From JANMCE01 sp963791625 (GTDB taxonomy: Bacteria > Actinomycetota > Acidimicrobiia > Acidimicrobiales > Ilumatobacteraceae), in NCBI GenBank assembly GCA_963791625.1, contig CAWBTA010000016.1, positions 124,001 to 188,000 of the forward strand: 64,000 nt of DNA, in the 5' to 3' direction. Below, one piece after another: positions 29,458 to 42,055 of the stretch. The notes under the pieces are model-generated. The model ran no database searches. It worked only from the letters and a program-made list of their open reading frames with translations, and was not told where the DNA came from. The translations under genes and the position numbers were made by a program. The first letter of the stretch is position 1. Each line of letters starts with the position of its first letter.

Positions 29458-30447
29458 CTACGGCGAGCGAGTGAGCGATGGGTCGGTACTGACCACATCG
29501 CCCAGGACGGCATCGATCTTGGCCATGATCTCGGCGCCCAGTTTGTGACCGAGGGCACCTACGTTGTCGACAACCTGTTCAGGTCGAGTCGCACCGATAA
29601 TTGCAGATGCAACATTGTCGTTCTGCAGCACCCATGCGACGGCGAGCTGCGCCATCGAAAGCCCCACTTCGGCCGCAATAGGTCGCAGGTTCTGGACGGC
29701 CACAAGAACCTCGTCACGGAGCCAGTCGGCAATCATGTTGCCGCCACCATTGGCGTCGGTAGCCCGCGAGCCCGCTGGCGCCGGCTGGCCCGGTAGGTAC
29801 TTGCCGGTAAGTACGCCTTGCGCAATCGGTGACCACACGATCTGGCTGAGCCCTAGCTCCTTCGACGCCGGAATGACCTCGGCTTCTATCACCCTCCACA
29901 GCATGGAGTACTGAGGCTGGTTGGATACCAGCGGGTACAGGCCCATCTCTCGGCAGATTCTCTGACCTTCTCGAATCTGCTCGGCATTCCATTCCGACAC
30001 GCCGATGTAAAGCACCTTGCCCTGGCGGACGAGATCGTCGAACGCTCGCAGGGTCTCTTCCAGCGGAGTTTTCCGGTCAAACCGATGGGCTTGATAGAGA
30101 TCGACGTAGTCGGTTTGCAGGCGACGAAGGGAGGCCTCGCAGCTCTCCATGATGTGTTTGCGAGACAGGCCACGACCGTTCGGACCCTTTCCGGTGGGCC
30201 AGTACACCTTGGTGAAGATCTCAAGCTCGCTTCGGGTCTGTCCCTTCAGTGCCTCGCCAAGCACCGATTCGGCGCGAGTCGCGGCGTAGACATCGGCAGT
30301 GTCGAACGTGGTGATACCAGCGTCGAGTGCCGCTCGCACACATGCGTTGGCCGCCTCCACTTCCACCTGCGACCCATGAGTAATCCAGTTGCCATAGCTG
30401 ATGGCCGAAACGCTGAGACCAGTGTTACCGAGCTTGCGAAATTCCAT
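29458..30447 (-). CDS. Aldo/keto reductase, K+ channel beta-subunit-like
   Basis: A 329-residue TIM-barrel oxidoreductase with the catalytic tetrad Asp49, Tyr54, Lys80 and His121 (DLYQAHRFD) and the C-terminal NADPH-binding signature ASAIIGATRPEQVVDN. The N-terminus MEFRKLGNTGLSVSAISYG is typical of the AKR6/YghZ-like branch. It converges on queF with only 6 bases between the stops and lies 34 bases after the dehydrogenase gene upstream. It probably reduces an aldehyde or ketone with NADPH; the substrate cannot be read from the sequence. Confidence 0.94.
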   Translation of the reverse strand: MEFRKLGNTGLSVSAISYGNWITHGSQVEVEAANACVRAALDAGITTFDTADVYAATRAESVLGEALKGQTRSELEIFTKVYWPTGKGPNGRGLSRKHIMESCEASLRRLQTDYVDLYQAHRFDRKTPLEETLRAFDDLVRQGKVLYIGVSEWNAEQIREGQRICREMGLYPLVSNQPQYSMLWRVIEAEVIPASKELGLSQIVWSPIAQGVLTGKYLPGQPAPAGSRATDANGGGNMIADWLRDEVLVAVQNLRPIAAEVGLSMAQLAVAWVLQNDNVASAIIGATRPEQVVDNVGALGHKLGAEIMAKIDAVLGDVVSTDPSLTRSP

Positions 30448-30481
30448 CCCCGTTGCCTATCAGAGCAGGGCGATTCTTGCC

Positions 30482-32941
30482 CTACCCACCCTTCACCCGA
30501 GCGCTGGTTGGGTCGTAGAACGGGCGCAGGCTGGCGGTGGCGGCGTAGGTGGTACCGGCCACTTCGATCGACCAGGAGCCTTCATTGATCCAGTCGGGGG
30601 TGACGACATCGCCGTCGGCTCGCTTCACGTAGCCGAGTCCGATTGGCGCACCGAGGAAGTGACCGAAACCGCCCGACGTGATCCAACCCACCGGGTCGCC
30701 GTTCCGCAGGATCGGCTCGTGGTGGTGCAGCTGTACGTGGCCGTCGTTGATGGCGTCGGACACCGGATCGATCATGAACTGCACCAGACGGCGGCGCAGG
30801 CCATCGGCCTTGATCCTTTCAAGTGCCTCGCGGCCGCGGAAGTCCTTCGTGGACGACACGGCGAAACCGAGACCGGCTGACAACGGGTCGTCGTCGGGCC
30901 CGATGTCGTGACCGAAGTGGCGGTAGCCCTTCTCGATGCGACACGAAAACAGCGCGCCGTACCCGCAATGCCTCAGCCCCACGGCCGCTCCCTCTCGGAC
31001 CAGTTCGTCGAAGACATGGGTGGAGAACTCTGTGGGCACGTACAACTCCCAGCCCATTTCTCCCACGTAGGTGACACGGGTGGCGCGCACCAGCGCGTAG
31101 CCGACCTCGATTTCCTGGGAGGTGCCAAAGGGGAACGCCTCATCGGAAAGATCGGCAGGCGAGACGCGGTTGAGCAGGACTCGCGAGTTCGGGCCCATGA
31201 CGGCGTAAACCGAATACCCCGAGGTCACGTCGGTGACGGTCGCACGACTCTCGCCGATCGACTTCTCGAGCCAGGTCTGATCGCGCACCCGCGTGCCAGC
31301 GCCAGTGACCACCAGGTAGCGGTCGGTTGCGATTCGGGTGACGGTGAGGTCGGCTTCGATGCCAGCTTCATCGTTGAGCCACTGCGTGTAGACAACCTTG
31401 CCCGGTGCAACGTCCATGGCGCCAGCGCTCACGCGATCAAGCAGCTTGCACGCGTCGGGGCCCTGCACCATAAGCTTGCCGAAACTGCTCTGGTCGAAGA
31501 GGCCGACGGCGGTGCGCACGGCTTGGTGTTCCTCGGCGGTGCGGTCGAACCAGCCGGGTCGACCATAGGCGTCGATATTCTCCTCCGGCGTACCGAACCA
31601 CATCGGCCGTTCCCAGCCGGACAGCTCACCGAATTGGGCGCCAAGCGCCGCGAGGCGATCATGCGCAGCGGTTCGACGCACCCCGCGTGATGTTGCGTAC
31701 TGGCGGGTGGGCCAGTGCATCGCATAGAGCAGGCCAAGCGTTTCGGTGGTGCGTTCGCGCAGGTAACGGGTGTTTCGCTGGAACGGTTCGAAGCGCCGCA
31801 CGTCGACATCGTGCAGGTCCATCGGCGCCTGACCGTTGGTCATCCAGTCGGCGAGCACCCAACCAACGCCTCCCGCCGATTGAATGCCGATGGAGTTGAA
31901 GCCGCTAGCCACGTAGAGATCCTTTATCTCGGGCGTTTCACCAATGACGTAACGGTCATCGGGTGTGAATGACTCTGGCCCGTTGAACATGAGTCGCAGG
32001 CCGGTTTCGTGCAGCACCGGCACCCGGTTGAACGCCGTGTTGAGGAGCGGCATGAGGTGGTCCATGTCTGGGTCGAGCGTGATGAAACCGTCACCATCAA
32101 GATGCGCTTTCACGCCAGCAGCGGGCCACGGATTGGCAAACTCCTCGAACAGACCAACGAGCAGCTGGGACGTCTCAGGCTTGTAGTACGCACACGAATC
32201 GGGGTCACGCAGGATGGGCAGTTCGGGCGTGATCCCGTCCATCTCGACCGTGATGGCGTAGTAGTGCTCGGCCGCGTGCAGTGGCACCGTCACGCCGTGC
32301 GTGGCGGCAAAGTCGCGGCTCCACAGTCCGGCCGCGAGCACCACCTGATTGCAGCGGATGGCACCTTTGCTGGTCTCCACGCCGGTGACCTTGCCGTGCT
32401 CAACGATCAACGAACGCGCTTCGATGTCCTCCACGACGATCGCACCGCGTTCGCGTGCTGCGGTGGCGAGCGCCATGGTGGCATCGGTCGGTGACACCGA
32501 TGCGTCTCGGGGCATGTGCACGCCGCCGACCAGATCATCGGTGCGGGCCAGCGGCCACATCTCGCCAATCTGGTCGGGCGTGACTTCGTGCACTTCCACA
32601 CCGACGTTGCGCGCCATCGCTGCGGTGCGGCGCAGCTCTTCCAAACGGGCGGAAGAGGTCGCGACCGAAATGGCGCCAGGGGCACGAAAGCCGGTGCCGT
32701 ACTGCTCGTCCATGGCGGCGTACAACTCAAGGCTGTAACGGGCCAGCTTGGTGGCGTTCTCGGTGGCACGGAGCTGAGCGACCAAACCAGCGGCATGCCA
32801 CGTCGTGCCTGAGGTGAGCCGGTGTCGTTCGAGCACCACCGATGCCCGGCCGTGCTTCTCGGCGAGGTGATAGGCAATACTTGCCCCAACGATTCCCCCA
32901 CCAATGACGACAACATCCGTTGCTTGCGGTAGCTCAGCCAT
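30482..32941 (-). CDS. Dimethylglycine/sarcosine dehydrogenase-like flavoprotein with GcvT domain
   Basis: An 819-residue two-part enzyme from the ATG at 32941 (MAELPQATDVVVIGGG); a further 17 codons upstream are open but lie before the FAD motif. Residues 1 to about 400 are a DAO-type FAD domain with GGGIVG and the covalent-FAD histidine His49 in SGTTWHAAGL; the second half is a GcvT-like folate-binding domain (SSFGKLMVQGPDACKLLDRV, YVGEMGWELYVPTE) with the C-terminal barrel. Such proteins oxidatively N-demethylate dimethylglycine or sarcosine and pass the methyl group to tetrahydrofolate. Which methylamine is used is not clear. The nearby amine module makes a catabolic role plausible. Confidence 0.9.
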   Translation of the reverse strand: MAELPQATDVVVIGGGIVGASIAYHLAEKHGRASVVLERHRLTSGTTWHAAGLVAQLRATENATKLARYSLELYAAMDEQYGTGFRAPGAISVATSSARLEELRRTAAMARNVGVEVHEVTPDQIGEMWPLARTDDLVGGVHMPRDASVSPTDATMALATAARERGAIVVEDIEARSLIVEHGKVTGVETSKGAIRCNQVVLAAGLWSRDFAATHGVTVPLHAAEHYYAITVEMDGITPELPILRDPDSCAYYKPETSQLLVGLFEEFANPWPAAGVKAHLDGDGFITLDPDMDHLMPLLNTAFNRVPVLHETGLRLMFNGPESFTPDDRYVIGETPEIKDLYVASGFNSIGIQSAGGVGWVLADWMTNGQAPMDLHDVDVRRFEPFQRNTRYLRERTTETLGLLYAMHWPTRQYATSRGVRRTAAHDRLAALGAQFGELSGWERPMWFGTPEENIDAYGRPGWFDRTAEEHQAVRTAVGLFDQSSFGKLMVQGPDACKLLDRVSAGAMDVAPGKVVYTQWLNDEAGIEADLTVTRIATDRYLVVTGAGTRVRDQTWLEKSIGESRATVTDVTSGYSVYAVMGPNSRVLLNRVSPADLSDEAFPFGTSQEIEVGYALVRATRVTYVGEMGWELYVPTEFSTHVFDELVREGAAVGLRHCGYGALFSCRIEKGYRHFGHDIGPDDDPLSAGLGFAVSSTKDFRGREALERIKADGLRRRLVQFMIDPVSDAINDGHVQLHHHEPILRNGDPVGWITSGGFGHFLGAPIGLGYVKRADGDVVTPDWINEGSWSIEVAGTTYAATASLRPFYDPTSARVKGG

Positions 32942-33083
32942 CCTGCGACTGTACTCACCCGCTGATGAGAGGTGCGCGTCCAGCTGTTCCAATTCCCAGC
33001 GCAGTTCACCGTTTCGCGGCGCTCGTGGGCACTGCTTCGACCATCAACTCCTGACCCAGACGTTGAGCGGCGAGACCGTCACG

Positions 33084-33503
33084 TCAACGCCCGGTGTGAC
33101 TCGTCGGCAGTTGTTCGACCAGTCGTCGAGGAGCGAGGAGGCGATAGCTGTCTTCAATGAGTTCGGCGACCTCGGACCAGTCGACGGGATCATCGATCCG
33201 AAGGCCGATCAGGTCGGGAAACCAGCCCGGCCAGAAGAATCCGTCGACGGCTCCCCCAGCTCTGTAGAACTCGGGCTCCGACGAGCGGAAGGTGAACACG
33301 TTTGTCGGACCTGTCGTGCCGGCGGCCCGAACATACGCGGGTGGCCAACCATCGACAATCGGGACAACATGCGCAAACGTACGCTTTCGCACGCACCATC
33401 GAGTACCCACCCACGCCCGTTCTTCATAGACCTCTGGCATCGCCAGGCAGATATGTCGAAACCGTGCGAGCAGTTCAGGCGGTGCGTCAGCATGGCCCCT
33501 CAT
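33084..33503 (-). CDS. MmcQ/YjbR-like (DUF419) protein
   Basis: A 139-residue protein when started at the ATG at 33503 (MRGHADAPPELLARF); the frame is open another 19 codons upstream but that part is arginine-rich and unlike the family. Seen: CLAMPEVYEERAW and TRWCVRKRTFAHVVP near the N-terminus, then SSEPEFYRAGG and the helical end VDWSEVAELIEDSYRLLAPRRL, matching the YjbR fold (double-wing, CyaY-like). The family is common in actinobacteria and has no settled function. It sits alone, 142 bases from the upstream dehydrogenase start. Confidence 0.75.
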   Translation of the reverse strand: MRGHADAPPELLARFRHICLAMPEVYEERAWVGTRWCVRKRTFAHVVPIVDGWPPAYVRAAGTTGPTNVFTFRSSEPEFYRAGGAVDGFFWPGWFPDLIGLRIDDPVDWSEVAELIEDSYRLLAPRRLVEQLPTSHTGR

Positions 33504-33572
33504 TGGGCCGACACTACATCCGGTTGCGCGGACATCGCCCCCACGGCGCCGCGCAACCAAATGTGAGTGTTG

Positions 33573-34145
33573 CTACTTGACCTTGCGGCCGGCCACCAGT
33601 GCGTCGGTGAGCTTGCGGAAGCCTTCTTCGTTTCCGGCGGCGAGAAGGCGGGCTTGCTCGCCCCAAGTGGCGACACTGGGCGCCAACCGAATGCCGGCGA
33701 AGCTGAGCGAGGCGCGAAGTTCGGTCTCACCCGCCGTGCTGAGCCGTTCGAAGGTCGTAATGCCGGATGCACGAAGAGCGGCGCCGATTTTGGGGCCGAT
33801 ACCTTCGATGCGCTCAAGCTCGTCGCCTTCGTCGCTTGCGGCCGGTGCGACCTCATCGGCGGAGATGCTCACCACAAGCACGCTGTGGGTCTCACCCATG
33901 CCATTGTGCGCCAGGTAGTTGGCGTCGGTGTCATCGAAGAAGTCACCACCTTCGGCCAGGTAGCGGAAGGTGTAGGTGCCGGGCGTCAACTCGATGGTGC
34001 GGGTACGCAGTCCGCCGGCCAGCGGGGTGAGCGGATCGCTCAGCGGATTCCAGTCGTTGAAATCGCCAACGACCGAAACGGGCCGGTCGATATCGAGATG
34101 AAAGGTAACGGCAACGCGGTCTACGAGGGGTTCACGGGTGATCAT
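33573..34145 (-). CDS. Carbohydrate-binding (CBM48/AMPK-like) plus helix-hairpin-helix fusion
   Basis: A 190-residue protein with two unlike parts. Residues about 8-95 resemble the isoamylase N-terminal/glycogen-binding fold: VSVVGDFNDWNPLSDPLTP, then TRTIELTPGTYTFRYL and DANYLAHNGMGETHSVLVV. Residues about 108-190 form a helix-hairpin-helix-like module (ERIEGIGPKIGAALRASGIT) followed by LSFAGIRLAPSVATWGEQAR, as in DUF4332-type DNA-binding-like domains. No enzyme motif is visible and there is no signal peptide. It follows the large respiratory operon but is separated from it by 163 bases. Function is unknown; glycan or polyphosphate binding and nucleic-acid binding are both only suggestions from fold. 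Confidence 0.7.
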   Translation of the reverse strand: MITREPLVDRVAVTFHLDIDRPVSVVGDFNDWNPLSDPLTPLAGGLRTRTIELTPGTYTFRYLAEGGDFFDDTDANYLAHNGMGETHSVLVVSISADEVAPAASDEGDELERIEGIGPKIGAALRASGITTFERLSTAGETELRASLSFAGIRLAPSVATWGEQARLLAAGNEEGFRKLTDALVAGRKVK

Positions 34146-34243
34146 GGGGGCCTTTCAGGGGAGAGCCACGGGTTGGTTCGGGCCGAACTGTACGGCACGA
34201 CGAAAAACATACGGTCACGGGTCTGTAAACGCCACGTAAACAC

Positions 34244-34261
34244 CCACCGTTCCGACGGTGG
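34244..34261 (-). terminator. Candidate hairpin after the large respiratory operon
   Basis: A perfect 7-base-pair stem, CCACCGT/ACGGTGG, with a TCCG loop lies 48 bases beyond the second nuoN stop. There is no U-tract after it, so it is a weak candidate. The whole 163-base gap 34146-34308 otherwise holds nothing I recognise. Confidence 0.35.
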
Positions 34262-34308
34262 TATCCGTCACAGCCTGACGCAAGAACGCCGTCCGGCCGA
34301 GCCTGGTG

Positions 34309-35822
34309 TTAGCGGCCGAGTGCGATGGGCAGGGCGTGACGGGCAAGGTCGAGCAGCCAGCCCGGCAGGATGCCGGCCAGGATGGTGAAGCCCAACGCCG
34401 CGGCCAGGCCGACCGACGCCGACAGTGGCACCCGGACCTTCTCGCGATCGTCGTCGCCCGCTTCGGCGTCGCTCATGAACATCGACACGACAATGCGCAG
34501 GTAGAGGAACGCCGACACAACGGCGCACAACATAGCCGTGACCGCCAAGGTGTAGCTGTGGTTCTCGGCCGCAGCGCGGATGACGCTGAGCTTGGCGATA
34601 AAGCCCGATGTGAGGGGCGTGCCGGCTTGGGCCAACAGGAAGATGGCGAAGACCAGGCCGAGCATGGGCCGTTCTTTCGCCAGGCCGCGGTAGGCAGACA
34701 GCCGGTGGTCGGCATCGCCGGTGCGGCCGATGAGCGTGACGCAACCGAACGAGCCGAGCACAACAACGGCGTACGCGAACAGATAGAAGAGCGTGCCCGA
34801 CGTTCCGGTGGGGCTGGCGGCGTGCAAGCCGACCAGCATGAACCCGGCGTGGCTCACCGATGAATAGGCCAACATGCGCTTGACGTTGGTCTGCACGACA
34901 GCCAGGAACGACCCGACGACCAGCGTGAGGATGGTGAGCACCAGCACGGCCGGACGCCAGTCGCGGACGTGGGTGGCGAAGGTGATGACGAACACCCGCA
35001 GCATGGCCGCGAACGCCGCAGCCTTGGCGGCCGAGGCCATGAAGCCGGTGACCGGGGATGGCGCGCCCTGGTACACGTCGGGTGTCCAGGAGTGGAACGG
35101 CGCCGCGGCGATCTTGAACGCGAAACCAACAAGCAGCAGGGCCATGCCGGCCATGAGCAAACCGTTCTCCAACACCACGTTGGTAGTGAGAAAGGCCACG
35201 ATCTTGCGGTAACTGGTGGAACCCGTGGCTCCGTAGATCAGAGCAATGCCGTAGAGCATGAAGGCCGACGAGAAGCCACCGAGCACGAAGTATTTGATGC
35301 CCGACTCCTGGCTGTCGATCCGCTTGAGATGGCTGGCCGCCATCACGTACAGGGCGATCGACAGGATTTCGAGACCGAGGAAAAGAACCACCATGTCGGT
35401 GGCCATTGCCATGATGACGCCACCAACGGCCGACATGAGCATAAGTGCGTACAGTTCGACGCCGTCGAGGTCCTCACGACGAAGGTAGTCATCCATGAAC
35501 AGCGCGGTCAGCAGCACGGCGGCGCAGATCAGCAGCGTGACGAACAGGCTGAAACCGTCGAGCGCGAGTGCACCCTTGGCCAGGTTGCGAGGACCGCCGT
35601 CGTTCACCTTGTGCCACAGAATGATGGCCATGGTGCCAGCCGCACCAGCGATCGACGCGGTGACGAACGCGAAGGCACCCTTCACCCACTTCCCGTAGGT
35701 GAGTGCAGATGCAACCATCAGCAGAAGGCCGCCGCCGAGAAGAATGAGCAGTGGCGACAGCGCAAACCAGTCGATCTTGGGGCCGACGAACTTCGCAGCG
35801 TCATCGGCAGCTTGGGCGAGAA

Positions 35823-35826
<4 letters not shown>
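34309..35826 (-). CDS. nuoN: NADH-quinone oxidoreductase subunit N (14-gene operon)
   Basis: A 505-residue antiporter-like membrane subunit. The channel glutamate is in MVVLFLGLEILSIALYVMAA and the central lysine helix in AFKIAAAPFHSWTPDVYQGAP. It is the last gene of the 14-subunit operon, joined to nuoM by a four-base overlap (ATGA). It is clearly diverged from the other NuoN at 5419-6918, which argues for an old duplication or separate origins. It should form the NuoN proton channel of the full NADH-oxidising complex. Confidence 0.96.
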
Positions 35827-37382
<1,556 letters not shown>

Positions 37383-37384
37383 GA

Positions 37385-39281
<1,897 letters not shown>

Positions 39282-39285
39282 CGAT

Positions 39286-39603
39286 TTAGCCCTTCAGCAT
39301 GGCGACATCATCGGCGGTCGCACCCGGCTTGCGCCGCAACAGAGCCACGACAATGCCGAGGCCGACAACGACCTCGGCCGCAGCCACAACGAGTACAAAG
39401 AACACGACGGTCTGCCCGCCGATGTCGCCCAGCTTGCGGCTGAGCGCAACGAAGGTGAGGTTCACGGCGTTGAGCATCAGCTCGACGCACATGAACATGA
39501 TGAGCGGATTGCGCCGCAGCATCACACCGGCCGCACCGATGGCGAACAGGAACGCGGCCAACGCCAGATACCACGACGGCGTGGTGTGGAGAACGGCGAT
39601 CAC
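39286..39603 (-). CDS. nuoK: NADH-quinone oxidoreductase subunit K (14-gene operon)
   Basis: A 105-residue, three-helix membrane subunit with both conserved glutamates (FMCVELMLNAVNLTFVALS and LVVAAAEVVVGLGIVVALL). It overlaps nuoJ by four bases and ends 4 bases before the nuoL start, the usual order. It forms part of the proton path between NuoJ and NuoN. It is diverged from the copy at 10803-11105. Confidence 0.96.
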   Translation of the reverse strand: MIAVLHTTPSWYLALAAFLFAIGAAGVMLRRNPLIMFMCVELMLNAVNLTFVALSRKLGDIGGQTVVFFVLVVAAAEVVVGLGIVVALLRRKPGATADDVAMLKG

Positions 39604-40160
39604 GACAATGCCTCCACGTCGATCTGCTTCGGTGGCCGCCGGGCCAGGATCACCGTGCCGAGCACGGCAATGACCAGCAGAACGCTGGTGGCTTCGAACG
39701 CGAACACGTAGTCGGAGAAAAGGGAGAGGGCGAGCGCCTTCACATTCTGCTCGCCGCCCTGCGCCGCGCCACCGGCGGCCAGCGCTCCGGTGATCTGCAC
39801 ACCACGGACCTTGCCACCGTGCACGAAGAACGCAGCCAGCACCACCACGAGCGTGCCGATGCCGAGGCTGATCGCAACTGGGCGTTGACCCTTGAGCGGC
39901 TCGATGGCGAGGGACTCGGCTTTGTCAACGCCCATGAGCATGATGACGAAGAGGAACAGCACCACGATGGCCCCGGCGTAGACGATGATCTGCACGGCGG
40001 CGAGGAATTGGGCGTCCATGGCCAGGAACAGCACGGCAATGCCGAAAAGCGTGAGCACCATCGACAGCGCGCAGTGCACCGGATGCTTACGTACCACCAC
40101 CCCGACGGCTCCGAACAGCACCATGGCCGCGGCAACGATGAAGACAACAACTTCAACCAT
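39600..40160 (-). CDS. nuoJ: NADH-quinone oxidoreductase subunit J (14-gene operon)
   Basis: A 186-residue membrane subunit with five helices. The conserved helix is seen in AQFLAAVQIIVYAGAIVVLF, followed by FVIMLMGVDKAESL. Starting directly after the nuoI stop and overlapping nuoK by four bases, it keeps the canonical order. A Gly/Ala-rich extracytoplasmic loop (ITGALAAGGAAQGGEQN) lies before the last helix. It couples quinone chemistry to the proton channels. Confidence 0.95.
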   Translation of the reverse strand: MVEVVVFIVAAAMVLFGAVGVVVRKHPVHCALSMVLTLFGIAVLFLAMDAQFLAAVQIIVYAGAIVVLFLFVIMLMGVDKAESLAIEPLKGQRPVAISLGIGTLVVVLAAFFVHGGKVRGVQITGALAAGGAAQGGEQNVKALALSLFSDYVFAFEATSVLLVIAVLGTVILARRPPKQIDVEALS

Positions 40161-40832
40161 TTAGTGATGCCCTCCATGATCGTGGTGCGTCTCGGCTACC
40201 GGCGCGGCTGCGACTTCGGCCGATTGGCCAAGCTCAGCGGCGCGCACACCGTAGCCAAGCTCACCTGACCATCCAACAATCCCTTCGAATGACGCGTCAC
40301 CGCCGGGTGCGGTAGCCCGCATCCAACCTGAGGTCATGTCGTCGTCACCCGGGCGCCAGTCTTCCCACGGCAGGTGCTTGGGGCGGCCGTCGTCACCGAC
40401 CACCAAATCTTCTTTGGTGTAGATGGCGTCCTTGCGATTGGTGAAGGAGAACTCGAACAACTTGGTTTCGGTGATGGCCTCGGTGGGGCAGGCCTCCACA
40501 CAGAGATCGCAGTGGATGCACCGCAGATAGTTGATTTCGTAGACATACCCGAAGCGCTCGCCCGGTGAGGTGGGGTTGTCGGGGTCATTGTCGGCGCCGC
40601 GCACGTAGATGCACTTGGCCGGGCACACACCGGCGCACAGTTCGCAGCCAATGCACTTCTCCATGCCGTCTTCGTAACGGTTCAACACGTGACGGCCGTG
40701 TAAACGTTCGGGCTTGGCGATCTTTTCGTCGTGCACGCCGTGCTTGCCGTAGCCACCGGAGTATTCGGTGGTGACCTTCTGCTTGCGGCCGATCTGCTTG
40801 ACCGTGACGAGGAAGCCTCCGAGGTAACCCAT
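40161..40832 (-). CDS. nuoI: NADH-quinone oxidoreductase subunit I, 2x[4Fe-4S] (14-gene operon)
   Basis: A 223-residue peripheral subunit carrying clusters N6a and N6b. Ligands: Cys60/63/66/70 (CIGCELCAGVCP) and Cys105/108/111/115 (CIHCDLCVEACP). It is about 60 residues longer than the NuoI of the 11-gene operon, owing to a C-terminal tail rich in Gly, Ala and Glu that ends HHDHGGHH-like (HDHGGHH). Its ATG shares one base with the nuoH stop (TGATG). It links NuoG to NuoB. Confidence 0.96.
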   Translation of the reverse strand: MGYLGGFLVTVKQIGRKQKVTTEYSGGYGKHGVHDEKIAKPERLHGRHVLNRYEDGMEKCIGCELCAGVCPAKCIYVRGADNDPDNPTSPGERFGYVYEINYLRCIHCDLCVEACPTEAITETKLFEFSFTNRKDAIYTKEDLVVGDDGRPKHLPWEDWRPGDDDMTSGWMRATAPGGDASFEGIVGWSGELGYGVRAAELGQSAEVAAAPVAETHHDHGGHH

Positions 40833-42055
40833 CAGAATGCCGACCCTTCCATCTCGCGCCGTTTCGCAGAAACTGATTGCGCCCGCAGGAGCAGCGCCGC
40901 GCTGATACCGAACACAACGAGGTCAGCCGCAACGAGGCCGGCCTTGCGCTGGAAGTTCCAGCCTTTGCTCTGGGCGAGTTGCAGGGAGGCAAGCAGCAGC
41001 AGCCACGCCAGTGCAACCGGGATGAGCAGCTTCCAGCCGAGGTCCATCAGTTGGTCGTACCGCACGCGAGGAAGCGTGGCGCGGAACCAGACGTACATGA
41101 ACAGGAACAGGAACAGCTTGGCGAAAAACCACACCACGCCGTACAGCCACTGCGGACCAGGGATGTTGCGCAGGAATGCGAACGGCGGCTGCGGGCCCCC
41201 GAGGAACAACGTGACGATGATGGCCGACATCGTGATGGTGTTCATGAACTCGGCCAGGAAGAACAGGGCGAAGCGGATGGAGGAGTATTCGGTGTTGAAG
41301 CCACCGACCAGCTCCTGCTCGGCTTCCACCAAGTCGAATGGCGGCCGGTTCAGCTCAGCGGTGGCGGCGATAACGAACACAATGAACGGCACGAACGCCG
41401 TCGCGATCAGATTCCACCGCAGGATGGTGTCCTGCGCCTTCACGATGCCGCTGGTCTGCAGCGCGCCGGTGACCAGCACCACGGCCAACACCGACAGGCC
41501 GAGCGCGGCCTCGTAGCTCACCATTTGGGCAGACGCCCGCACCGAGCCGAGCAACGGGTATTTCGAGCCCGACGCCCAACCGGCCAGCATGATGCCGTAC
41601 ACCGCTATGGACGAAAGGGCGAGCACCAGCAGAATGCCGATGGGCGGATCGGCCAACTGGAGGGTGGTCCAGTGCCCGAACATCGAGATCTGCCCGGGAT
41701 GAGCCGTGTTGCTGAAATCGCCACCGACCGGGATGGCGGTAAACACGAGGAACGCAGGAACGAGCGACAGGAACGGTGCCAGCTTGAACACGAACGAGTC
41801 GGCCTGTTCGGGGATGAGGTCTTCCTTGAAGAACAGCTTGATGCCGTCGGCCAGCGTCTGCAGCAGACCGAAAGGACCGGCCTTGTTGGGGCCGACGCGG
41901 TTCTGCATACCGGCAATGACCTTGCGCTCGAACCACACCATGAACATGGTGGCAACCATGAGGAAGGCGAAGGACACGAGCACCTTGAGGCACACGATGA
42001 GGAAGACCGCCAGGCCAACGCGGCCCGACAGCATGGGATCGGCAGCAAACATCAT
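40832..42055 (-). CDS. nuoH: NADH-quinone oxidoreductase subunit H (14-gene operon)
   Basis: A 407-residue membrane subunit. Signatures are MQNRVGPNKAGPFGLLQTLA near the N-terminus and RPPFDLVEAEQELVGGFNTE in the quinone-chamber loop. About eight to nine helices are visible, with a C-terminal extension (VSAKRREMEGSAF) absent from the copy at 12110-13192. It overlaps nuoG by four bases (ATGA) and nuoI by one (TGATG), pointing to tight translational coupling. Confidence 0.96.
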   Translation of the reverse strand: MMFAADPMLSGRVGLAVFLIVCLKVLVSFAFLMVATMFMVWFERKVIAGMQNRVGPNKAGPFGLLQTLADGIKLFFKEDLIPEQADSFVFKLAPFLSLVPAFLVFTAIPVGGDFSNTAHPGQISMFGHWTTLQLADPPIGILLVLALSSIAVYGIMLAGWASGSKYPLLGSVRASAQMVSYEAALGLSVLAVVLVTGALQTSGIVKAQDTILRWNLIATAFVPFIVFVIAATAELNRPPFDLVEAEQELVGGFNTEYSSIRFALFFLAEFMNTITMSAIIVTLFLGGPQPPFAFLRNIPGPQWLYGVVWFFAKLFLFLFMYVWFRATLPRVRYDQLMDLGWKLLIPVALAWLLLLASLQLAQSKGWNFQRKAGLVAADLVVFGISAALLLRAQSVSAKRREMEGSAF

